NCBI GenBank assembly: GCA_003993805.1
Contig: RSEF01000020.1
Location: 10,505,599 to 10,569,598, forward strand
DNA from: Himantopus leucocephalus
Lineage: Eukaryota; Chordata; Aves; Charadriiformes; Recurvirostridae
Length of the DNA stretch: 64,000 nt
Direction: 5' to 3'
Part shown: piece by piece, positions 36,201 to 48,200 of the stretch
Position numbering within the stretch: position 1 is the first letter of the stretch
Layout of the letters: every line of letters begins with the position of its first letter
Notes under the pieces: model-generated
Told to the model about the DNA's origin: nothing
Database searches by the model: none
What the model saw: the letters and a program-made list of their open reading frames with translations, nothing else
Translations under genes and position numbers: made by a program

Positions 36201-39200
36201 CGCAGGAAAGCAAAGCCTGCCCTTTGCTGCTATTATTTTCTTTTCATTCCTGAAGAGGAGTTTATTCAGAGCTCCTTTGAGCAGCAGGACCCAGGTTTGT
36301 TCTGTTCTTTCTTAACTGGAGAAGAAAAGACAAACAGAACTTCTGCTGGAAGCATCCACACCAGGCTCCGCTGCCCCCAGCACATGCAGGGAAGATAAAC
36401 TAACGAAACCTGCAGAGCCACTAAGCTGTTCCCTCCCGGCTCTCCCAGCTGGGTGTGAGCAGATTTGGCAGTTCTTGTAAATACAGGCTAAAGGATAGCA
36501 CAGCCATAAGGGAAGGAAGAGACCATCACCAGGGCTCTCGTGGGAGGGTCAGAAAGGAGCTAATTTCACAAGAGGACAAAAGAGCTTCACCTCATCCTCT
36601 GCCTGAGACTTCTGGTGGGCTGCAGGGTGAGACCGAGCACTGTGGCCAGAGCCAAAGCAGCCTGGTGGTACCAACCCTGGCAGCGCCGCTGCTCCCCGTA
36701 CCCAGCACCGGGGGGCTAAGGGACAATATCCCCACAGCCCCTTGCCACCACTGCAGTGCCAGGACCTCCCATCCACTGCTTGCTGTGCCTTGCCAAGCCT
36801 GCAGCCACACCAAGGGCAGGGAGACCAAGGAGGAAGGGCACAGGAGGCATCCAGAGCCACAAACCCAGTGGGCAGGTACAGCCGTGAGCCCCCAGCAGAA
36901 GCGAGCACTGGCAGCCATCTGTGCCACAGGGCTCCAGTTGATGGGGCACCCACCCACAGCACATGGCTGGACTGGGGGGATGCAGGTGATGTGAACACAG
37001 ACCCCCCGGGAGGCCCCAGAGCCACTCAGCAGGTGTGAACGCAGGGAGCGAGCTGCACAGGGATGACTGGCAGAGCTGGCGCATAGATAACAAATTTGAT
37101 TAGTGTTCATCAAATATACTATTCGACCATGCTCCCTTAATAATGCTCGAGTCAGGAAGAGTATTTTTAGGTTGTCTAGGGAGANTGTTTCTTGAGGTTT
37201 GGGGTTTTTTTTTTTTTTTTTTTTTTTTTAACTTCAGTGTTAATTAACACTTGCATCTTGGTCACCTCTGCAGTGAAGGCACCCATATTTCCCCCTCTGC
37301 CCCGCTCCGGTCCAGCACAGTGTCTGCTCCACACAGCACTCCTCCATCTCACCTGCTTCCATCGCCAGGACAGTGATGTTGTGCCACCCTGCCGTCTCCC
37401 GATCCAGGACCTTTCCTGTCACAATGGCGCCTGTGTTGGCATCGATGTCAAAGATCCTCTCTGCATCTGTGCTGCGGTCGATGGCGTACCTGAGACCAGG
37501 CAAAAGGGGAAACTGTGAACAGCTGGATGTGCCAAGCCCAACCTCACCATCAGCCCCAGGAGTACAGAGATCTAACGCAACAGGCTCTCACTTTTCCCCT
37601 GCTGCAGCACGGTACACAAAAGCCATCTTTCAACCAGGCTGCAAGCCCAGAGCCCTCGAGTAAAATTAAAGTGCAGCTTTTGGTGCATAAAGTGGAACTA
37701 AGCACAGACTGCAGACAAGGGGAAAAACCTGCTCTGATGGGAACCTTATGCTGAGGATAGACAGAGCAATATAGAAATCATGGGCTGTAATTCCACCCAT
37801 GAGTCTGGAAAGTTTCTGAGCTCCAGGTTCAGGAAAAACGCCAACCCAAACTGAAAGAGGGCACCTCTGCTCGAGGATCCCACCTCACCGACCACCCTCT
37901 CTCCTGATCCTGCTACAGCACCCACCCAAGCGAGACACCTGGAGGACAGTACAGCAGCACACGGGCACGCTGTGAGCTGGACCTGCAGATGACCTGAACT
38001 GCAGCTGCAGCAGTTGCCAAATGGCAAGGTCTCCTCTGAATCCAGACTGAGCCTATGCAACTGGAGCGAGAACCCTGGCCGCAGAGAGGTGGGCAACAGC
38101 CAGCACCCCCACAATCAACACAGCACACCATCCCCAGCAGCCCTGAGATGTGCCCTAGTTTGGGCTTCCCAGTCTCACAGGAGTGGGCTGAAGAGCTCCT
38201 CCAGCTCCGACCGGCTCCAGCTGCTCAGCGGAGACCCTTCACACACAGCTCTCACTCTTCTCCTTCAGCTGCTCCAGTGCTGCCCCAAACAGCCCCCTCC
38301 CTGGGCGTCCCATCAACAGCCCACCCGCTCCCTGTGCCACCTCTGGAGAGCACGACTCCCACTTCTTCCCAAAGGGCAGCGCCACAGCTCACAGAAGAGT
38401 CAGACACTGGGGTTTAGCCCTGCACCTTATCCGTGACACCACGAGCCCACACAATCAGTCCCAGTGGCACGTCCTGCATTTCCAACCATTACAGACATTA
38501 CACACAGAATAAAACAAGCTAACATTAAATCAGGGCACAATTAGATATCTGCTCCTTGGGGAAGGGACTGGAAGGGAAGCCCGATCCAGCTGAGGCCCTC
38601 GAGCACAGCCGTAACACAAATAACAAACACCACCACTGCAATCAGAATTAGAAATCCAGAAGGCCCACAAATCACAAACAATACAGCATAATGTTATTGT
38701 GTACAGCATCTTTCATACACACTGCATCCCAGAGTGCTTTACAGAATTAAATAATACAAGACAGCAAAGAGTACAAAGGATAAATTACTGAAAGGAGGGC
38801 TGTGAATAAATTAAAGCCTTCAGTCACATGTCCAACAACAGAAGGAAGATAAATGTAGGGACAAAGCAAGCTGCAAGGCTGACGAAACAGGACAGCTCTG
38901 AGAAGCCATGTCAGACAAGAGGAGCAGAGCAGGACAGGCTCTAGGCTAGAAGCACATTCTGGAACGTGGAGGTGCTCCACACACTGTGGGGCGGCTTTCC
39001 CAAGTGCTTGCATCTCTCCTGGCACAGTCCGGCTGTGGTCAGCGGGTGCATCATCCACATGGGTCGCAGCCGAGGAACACCAGCTCACCTTCTGCACGCA
39101 AGGACTGCCACGCTGCCCAGAGGCATCCGACGCCTCCGTGCCTTTCTGTCCCATGCCCTGGGGGGGGACCAGCTGCAGATGAGAGTGCTTCCTGAGAGGC

Positions 39201-42200
39201 ACCTATCCACACAGCCTGGAAGCTCTCTCTGATGGAGGCACATACAAAGGCATTTCTACGCTGTTTAAAGTGTTACACAGTACCAGATATGCTCCCTAGC
39301 TCATTCCCTTTCAGACAGACAGGGTGATGAGAGAGAAAATACAACAGCGCTTGCTTGTAGGCATGTTCTGCATCTATGTGGCTGGCTTCCTCCCCGTCCT
39401 TGCATCTAGAGGCGATGGGGATCCGCCACACAAAGCCAGGTACGAGCCCAGGCATCTCTGAACAGACTGCCAGGGACTTCCTAGTCATCCTGCATTTTCT
39501 GCCCCAACTCCCAGCTGGAAACAGAGCCTCTACAGGCACGTAGCCAGCTCCAGAAGGGACAGTGACACTGTCTTGGCACGTACTGCAGCTTCACATCCAC
39601 TCTGTGCTCGCTCACCGCAAAGGGAAAGGAGAGGTCTGGCCACTGACTTGTACACATCAGTCCAATGTACTGCTGGAGGGAGGAACAGAAACCGGGATGA
39701 CAACACCTAATATCTTTCCAATAGCATAATTGATGCATTTGCATAACTGCTTCCATTGTTCTCCCACACCACCTGACCTCCAACGCACCCTGTTCTTCCA
39801 TTCCACTACTGTTAAGAGTTCAAGATGGTACTTCACTCTCCATATGCCTTCCCTGCTTCTCGGGTAAGCACATGCCTGTTTTGTTCACACTCATGTCATT
39901 GCTGCATAAACAAAGATGTCTGTAAAAAATAGCTACACAGAAAAACCCAGTTAGTGATGGGAGACATCACTGAGCCTGGAAACGTCTGATACTGGCTGCC
40001 CGCATGGCCAGAGGGCAGGAGGCTGGTAGGGGAGCGCTCTGCCTCGTGCCACTGGTAACCTTTTCTTACATTTCTAATTGTTTTGCTTCTAAGGTTGTCT
40101 TCTGTCACTTCAGAATTGTCTGCTGAGGACTGACTGCCCATACCCTCTGGCAGGGCACAAACCAAACCAGAAATCTGATCCCTTTGTCACCAGTGCTACA
40201 CAGAGAGCTGCCACCTTCTCAACGCTGTGCCAGGGGAAGGGGACAAAGCTCCGAGTGTCGCCTGCATTTGCCATGAAAGCAGGGCTGAGCCGGCTTCTGC
40301 ACACTGTGATTTTGGAGGTTGCCAGTCCCAGGTGGGTCTGTAGACCTCTCTCTGTGCAAAGTGCTGTGGGGGCTCCGGAGCAGTAGGCTGGCACCGGAGT
40401 CGGGGACTGAGGGGGCACAGGGATATCCATCTGCCCCCCCAAAGCCACAGCCATAACCCACTCAGAGCTGCAGATCAACCCGCTCAACACTGCCCTACAC
40501 AACCACAGACCTCCCCTTCCAAGAGCTTATGGCTAACCCTGTGCTAGAGCAGCCAGAACAAGCAGCTCTCTGCTGTGCTCAGTTTCCATCATTTTGTGCA
40601 ATTCGATCTTTACCGACCAAAGTCTGTGCTGACCATCAACAAGCCTCTCCACTTCAGGTAGTCCAGCTTCGTATTCATCTGTCCCACTGAAGTCAAATGG
40701 TGTTTCTCACCTGGGAAGGGGAAACAATTAATCCCTGGGTCCTCCAGGTACCCAGAGAGAGGACACATGCCCATTCCTCCTAAGGCTGGCTGGTGCGCTG
40801 TATCTGGAACCGCAGTCCCCAGCTCTGATTGGGATGCGGACCTTGTAATCCATTTTTCTCTCTTCCTGCTGGCACTGCCTGTTGGTCTGGATGTTACAAG
40901 TGACTGTTTAATTCAGACAGCTTTCTTGGTGCTCATCTTCCTCGTGAATGCATTTCTCAAGCAGTTTGTTTCACTTCTCCCCCTGAACGCAACAAGAAGC
41001 ACATTTTATGCCATGTGTTTTGTTAATAGGGAGCTTTTCAAACACTGTGTGAAAAGCTTTTTGTTGTGTTTGTTTTTTTCCTCCTCTCCCTTTTGTGTTG
41101 AAGCAGGTTGTAGTTCTTGCTGTGCTGTTGGAGTCTATAAAATGCCCATGTCCAACACCTGTCTCCGGATTTGGTGAATGCCAAACAAGAATATCTTTGA
41201 GAACCTTAAATCCCAAGCAACGTCTTCCCAGTGCTGATAAAGCCTGGAATGCACACAATCAGAGCACAGGCTCCCACTGCAGAGAGAAAAACAAAAGGCT
41301 CCCATACAAACAGCCTCACGTACACAGACAGTCTATCACTGTATTACCTCATACAATGGCTCAACTGAGAAAAATTGCACTACGCCCAGGAAATGTACAG
41401 CTAAAGCCAAAAAGCCAACTGGAAACTAAATTCTTGCTGAAAAAGAGTGGTTCCAGCTTTTGTTAGGCAACAAACAAGGACGGAATAAAATAAAAAGCAC
41501 CGATCCTTTAGAAAGGCATTTCCTGCCTGTACCATGGTGGGTTTTCCTGTTCCCCCCGAGGACGCGCGCAGCCCCTCAGCCCCGCTGAACTTCAGCATGA
41601 CTCCCTGCTTCGCAGCGTCGGCACCGGAGGGAGGGTGTCCCTCTGAGCAGCCACAAGCTGGGGCTGCTCACCCAGAGAGATGGGGTGCTCTTCAGGAACC
41701 CTATGCCCCAACTCCCCTCCCACCCGGGCAAGCGGCTGCCAGGGGCTCTATATCCATATGCAGCTGGGAGAGGGGCAGCGAGCAGTGCCAAGAACAGAGG
41801 AGTTGGATGCCCTTTCAACCCTCGTGTCTTCGTAACAGGTCACTGCAACCAAGCCCAGCTCATCTGGAAGAGATTTATTCTCAACACCAACGGGCCACAT
41901 CCTTGTGGGACAAGCAGATCACCAGGAGGGCAGGGGAGCGCCAGGCTGAAATGTGCCTCCAGCAGCCGCTTCAGGCTGGATGGTGCGGCAGAAGCTGCAC
42001 AGCCCTGTTTGTGCTGGCCTGGGGATGAAAACAAAGAGCCAAGGGCATCTCCTTTCCCATTTGGCTAAAAATACTTCCCAAACCTCGTTATTGGCAGCCT
42101 GGTGTCAGCAGGACCTGGAAATGCTGACAGAGCTGATTTTTCCTCTGCTGTCTCTGGCAATCCTTGTTCTTGCCTGCCTCAAGGGGAGAGTGCATCTCAT

Positions 42201-45200
42201 CATGACAGAAGGTTGTGGCTCTCCCCTATTTACAGCACAGAGCCAACACACAGACCAGAGTCCAGGAGACAGCAGCTACCACAGAAACACAGCCATGTCT
42301 TTGCTCCCACCTCTAGCAGACGAGGATCGGGAAGTTAAAGGGATCCACTGAACTGCAGCGACTTGAAAGGGTTCATGCCAACTTCAAGGAGCTGAGGATC
42401 AAACACTGGTCATGCTGTCAGGACCAGGTGCTCTCTAATGTATCAGAGGTGAAGTACAAGTGCTGGCTTCTTGTGACTGTACTTTGGAGTAGCACACTTG
42501 AAGTGCAAGGTGACTTACTGCCGTCTCCTGCTGACAGGTGAGTGTCACATCCTGGCAGAGTGCTGCAGGATGCTTGCATTAATCTTCGTGCACCACTTTG
42601 AAGCTGTGAACAGCTGCCTATGTGGCAAAGTATCTTCTTAGATTACCTGGCGAGCCAGAGGACAGGAAAGCAGGAGAGATCCAACAGCACCTTCCTCCTG
42701 CATTGGTGCCACATCGGTGTGACCAACACAGACCGGCGTCTCCACTCAGTACATGTTAAAATGGGGGGGAAGGCTCACCTACACACACGCCCCAGGCAAG
42801 CACCAAGGGAGCATCACAAAGGGACGAAGCTGCCACTGCTCATGACAGCGGGCGCTGTAAGAGCACAGGGGAGCGGAGAGACGGACAGGTAGAGATCAAA
42901 TGCCACAGGGGAGCACGGGGCGCGCAGAATGAGCTACCTGCCCGGGGATAGCTGGAGGGAGGACACGTATTTGAATGCATCAGGCCCGACAAGGAAAAAC
43001 ACATGGCAATCCCCAAGCTGCGGCAGATGCCTGGGAGTCCTGTTGGCTAGGCCCTCGTGCCCGAGCACGAGTCATTGCCTTGTCTGGCACTAAGCTTGCT
43101 GTAAGAGAGACAATCGTGTAACAAAGTTTGGGCTCTAACCCTCTTGCTCCTGCTGAGTACTTGAATCTGCTTCTCTCTGCTCCAAGTCCCCATCACCTTC
43201 TGCACAGCAGTAGAAAGCCTCCCTCCTCTGCTTTCTTTTGTTCTGTCTGCAAACAATGCAACAAGCTCCACAGGGAAGCAGCACAAAGAACAAGGAAAAA
43301 TGAGAATAAGAATAGTTCTGTTCCCCAAGGCCCCTTTCCTACAATTACATATCAGGAAATAAAATCTCTGTTCTGTAGCACCGCTAGAAACAGTCAAGTG
43401 AAAAAGCGCATGCACACATGTACACACACACAGATGTGTAGAAAGACTGCATGTATCTGAAGAGTGCAAGCTGGCAGCCACATGCTCAGGGTGGGCCACA
43501 AAGAAAGAAATCAGACGTGTTGCCTGAACAGAGCGGGTAGCCACGTGACAAGGTGAGCAGAGGAACTTTAAGAATAAGTCCAACAGACAGCACTGACTAG
43601 TGCGAGTGGTGCAACGCTCACATACATAGTTCCTGGCAGGCGAAGGCTGATTTCATTCACATTCACCCCAAAGACAAATTTCAGCATCCAGCTTTGTGAC
43701 ACGATACTCTCTGCTAGCTGCCAGGCATCTGTAGATGGCAGCTTTCCATGTGTAAATTCTTTTCTGAGCTTTCTAAACATCTCAATCTTAATTTCCATGA
43801 AGATCCGGAGATATCCCTCACCCCACCTTGAACCACTGCGTTCCCCATAGCTGCACAGCACTGGAGCTCAGCACCTCAAGCGGCTGTGCGGGGACATCAT
43901 CGAAGGGGATTAGTACTGCAACTGAGCCCTCCCTGGCCATGTCCTCCTCCATCCCACATCCCTGACCCTACCGTGTCCCAGTTTATTGCTGCCTGGGACA
44001 GGATCCCTACAGAGCTCTCAAATGCAAAGCCACCGCTGCTCATTTGAAGCGAGCGGCTGTGCACAAGGTGCCTGCAGCCCTGCCGTCACCTGGCATGAGA
44101 ACACACATTTCAAGGAAATTTTCCACACATTGAGGATGTTTTCTGAACACCAGCTTTCCATCCCAACTGCTCGTGACTCAGGCCAGTTGGCAGAGCCAGA
44201 AAGCTGCTTTGTGCCTTAGGTAATAACAATTTAACAAGGTAACAATCTCTTTAGCCACAAATTAAATGGAAATGGGAAATGTCCTGTGCAGATAAGCTGC
44301 TGCCTGGATTATGTCCTCTGCCCAAATATAAACTCCTCTGATCTTTGATCCCTGTGCACACATGCACACACACGCACACACAGCCAAGCTGTGGCTCTGC
44401 ACCTCCCAAGTCCCACCTCATTTGTCATCCTTCATCGCTGCCCTCCTGTCATTTCTGGTCGCTCATCTCGCCTGGGTCAGGCGCCACTGCAGATGCCTCG
44501 CTGTCAGCAGCGAGGACATGCAAGCATCCCCCGGCCACCTTCCCCGACACTCCCTTGCCGCTCACAAACCCATCACTTGCCAGTGACGTATCTGTCACCT
44601 GCGAGATGGCTTCTCTTGTTTGCCTGTTGCTTGTGCACAGGCTGCCACTCACCTGCCAGCTGCCTGTCCCGTAGGACACACTCACACGCTTGGCCACGCA
44701 TGCAGCTCTTGTCACCTCCACCTGCACTGCCTCTCCTCCTCTGCCGTCACCTCCCCTCTGCCCCAGCCATGGCCATGAGCCCCCCCCAAGCCGGCCACGT
44801 GTGTCCCCTGCAGGTGACCCCATGCCCACCAATGGACGGAAGATGATGCGAGGTTTAGGCGGCTGCTTTACCGGACAGGATGGTTCGCTGTGTCCGGGTC
44901 AAGGGCGGTGACCACCCCCACAACAGAGCCAACGTGTGCGTCCTCCTGCACCTCCATCAGGTTGGAGGGGGGCCGGAACTCGGGGGGCTCGTCGACGTCC
45001 AGCACCGAGACCCGCACAATGGTCTGGTCCCGGAAGGTGCCCAGGTCCACGAACCGCGGGTCCACGAACTTGTTGAGGGCTTCCACCACGACGGTGTGCA
45101 CTTTTTTCGACTCGTAGTCAAGAGGCTGAGACAACAGGAGAGCGTTAGCCATCCCCAGCCCGAGGAGCCCCCCTGGTGCCCCTCTTCCTTCCCCAGAGAC

Positions 45201-48200
45201 ATTGGGGGCAGCACTAAAGCCACGTGCTCCCCAGGCAGCACCTCCGTGGGAGGTTGGGTGCTCTTGTGCCCATGCCCTGCCCTCCCACCAGCAGCACCCA
45301 CACCAAGGGGGGGCAGGAGGAAGAAGCAGCCTCCACCCGACTCCCCCCAGGACTCCCAACGAGACATCCAGGCTGCACAGGGCACGGGCGGCCAGGATTC
45401 ACTGGGAAGACAGCACACTGTGTACTGCAAGTGAGCGGGTTTTGATCATTAATCACCCCGCTATTATTTCTACAGGGGAGGCGAGCAGAATGCAGTGGCC
45501 TTGGTGAACAATCATTCTTTCTTGCCTGCATCAAGTGTTTGCTTGATTGTTTTTGCCACCAAAAGCAGATACAGTCAAAGTGCTGCTGGTCAGGTGTGGG
45601 AATTAGGTGGGCATATTTCTCCCCTAACAGGTGCTATCAATAACAGCCGTAAGCACTCGTCTCCGTAGCCCTGTGCACGGCTTCACCTATGCACGGCTCG
45701 CCGCTTCGCTGCCGCCAAGGGAGCTGCCCCGAGCGGGCTCCAGCAGGCACTGTGCTGCTGCTCCTTTTCAGCCTTTCCTCCCAGACACAGGTCTGCGTTT
45801 TGCCATCCAGGCAGAACAGAGGCAGGTCTCTCCCTGCACCCGCAGGCACAAAAATACAACTGCTACTGCTAGACCAACACTCAGAGGAGCGTTTATTTCA
45901 ACCTGCAGCAGCAGGAGTCCCCAAAGGAAAGGGCCCTCCTAGAGATCTGTGCCCTCCCTACCCAACCGGCCTTCCTCATCTCTCACCTTCTGCACGGAGA
46001 TGACAGCCTCTTGGGTATTGCTGTCCGTGGTGACTTTGAACATCTCCACCCCTTCCTCATCCTTCACCTGATACGTCATGTCTGTGTTCTCCCCGACGTC
46101 AGAGTCCTCTGCCTTCACTCTCCCGATGGCAGTGCCCACAGGGGCAGTTTCAACAATGCTGAACTGATACATCTCTGGAGGAGAAAAAGGTACGATGGTC
46201 ACTGCTTCTCCCTTTGAACTCCCTCCAGCCTGACACAGCCCTTCGCATACCTCCCTGGGGGAATCCTTGGATTACAAGGGCTGCTCAAACTCTTGCAGTG
46301 CCTATACTCCAGAAAGCCCTACCAGGAGAAACACGTTCCTCAGCCAAAAACAAGGGCTGAGGGAAGATAATTGGGGAACATTGATATTTCAAGGTTCCGG
46401 GTGAAGTAAAGGCTGATTTCTCCGTGGGGGCACTGCCCTGCAATCAGTGTTCTCTGATTCTTTGCAAACTTTACCATTTCTAATTTCTAAAAGATGCAGC
46501 TAAAGAGCTGAGCCTCCTCCAGCTGCAGCGCCCTTTTCTGGTCTGCCAGCCACGCGCTGCCGGTCTGCAGCTGGTGTGCGCTGCAGAGATTGCACAGCCC
46601 ACTCTTCGCAGAAGCATCCGCGTTTGGGGAGGGTCCTAGAGGAGACACAAGCTTGAGCCACGGGCCACTAGCAGTAACGTGAAAAACAGCTGTTCTATGT
46701 CCAGGCTGCTGTCTGTGAGCCGAGCAGCTTCACGGAGGGGCAGAGCGTGCCAAGCTCTGACGCAGCAGCCAGGAGGGGCCAGGCCAGCAGCCGAGTCCCT
46801 GCCCAAGCTCCCAGGGGACAGCAGTGCGACAGACCAGGCTGCCTTCTCCCCCAGCATGGCTCAGAGAGGGATCAGGAAAGGGTCAGCTCTGCTCTCCCCA
46901 CTGCACAGCCCTGCTCACCCCCAGGACTAGCACCGGGAGCGGGGCGTCTTGTCTGGCGCCCTGGACAGGCTCAGCCAAGGCAGCTGCCCCTCCATCACAC
47001 TGCCAGGCTGGGACGCGTTCAGACCCAGGCAAGGAGCCGTGTGTGCTACGCTACCTTGGTGCTGCCGCCCTGCAAGCGGCACGAGCAGCGGGGCTGGCTC
47101 ACCCTGCAGACATGTGCCAGGCTGTGCTGGGAGCTGAGCTTCTGTCCCACCACCCACGAGGGGCCAGGACCAGGACAAGGGCCAGTGCTCACCCCCCACT
47201 GCTGTCAGGACTTACTCTGAGGGAAGCGTGGTGGGTTGTCATTGACATCGGTGACTACGATGGTGACTGTGGTGGATCCAGACAGGCCACCCAGCTGTCC
47301 CGCCATGTCCGTTGCACGGATCACCACCTCATACCGGTCCTGCGTCTCACGGTCCAGGTCAGCCACGGCTGTCCGGATCACACCTGGAAACCGGCAGGAG
47401 AGCGTGAGCACAGGCAGGTCGCAGAGCATCCGCGGAGTCACAGACGGGGTGAGGCTGGAAGGGACCGCTGGAGATTACCTCGTCCAAGCCCCAGCTCTAA
47501 AAGGGACCAGCTAGATCTCCCAGCCTCTCCGCATATGGCAGATGCTCCAATACTTCACCAATCTTCATGGCCCTTCCCTGGACTCACTCCGGTATGCCCA
47601 TCTCTCTTATATTTGGCAGCCCAGAACCAGACACAGCACTGATGCCATCTCACCAGTGCTGAGCAGAAGGAACGGGTCACCTTCCTCGACCACTGGTGAT
47701 GGTCTCCTGGTGCTGCTGGCTGCCTTTGCCACAGGAGCACATCGCTGGCGACAAACACCAACACCTGCTGGGCCCCGGTGGGAAGGGAGCAAACCCTTTT
47801 GCAGCCTTCACAGAGATCATGTAAGCAAAAGCCGACTGAGGGGAGAAAAGGGCTCTGGAGAGAAGAACAAGCCCAGGAGGTAGTCAGCCAGGTAGAAACA
47901 TCCTGAAATTCCCCCTGGAGCCCAGGAATGGCTACAGGCTCAACGTGATCCCAGCAAGTCTCTGCGGCCGATTCGCAGGCGTGTTGCATGAGAAGTTCCT
48001 GACTGCTGCTTCTGCTGCGGGCTGCCAGTACCTCTGACGGGGTTAACCTCCAGCTCAGAGGAAGTTTGGTACTTCTCTCCAGGGAGGCTGGGAGCCTGGC
48101 TGAAGGACTGGTGGGGGCCAGAGGCACAGGAGTGAGAGAGAGGACTTGCCCAGATGTGGTGCGGGGGCTGCACTGCGGCCAGCCTCAAGGTTTGCACAGA

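Larger units (their letters stand above)
29332..37352 (-). other. CDH22: CDH22 intron 8 (8.0 kb)
   Basis: This is a phase-1 intron with donor GTGAGA. It includes a long A run (minus strand) beside an undetermined base near its 5' end, and a GGGAC-type simple repeat near 32700-32762. The AT-rich blocks at 31400-31870 and 32150-32430 carry homeodomain and octamer motifs. No other exon is supported. Confidence 0.8.
37490..44871 (-). other. CDH22: CDH22 intron 7 (7.4 kb)
   Basis: This is a phase-2 intron with donor GTAAAG. It contains a possible very old dispersed-repeat remnant near 38690-38755, a small CA-rich stretch near 44353-44384 and a T-rich segment around 40900-41110. No further exon is supported. 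Confidence 0.8.
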
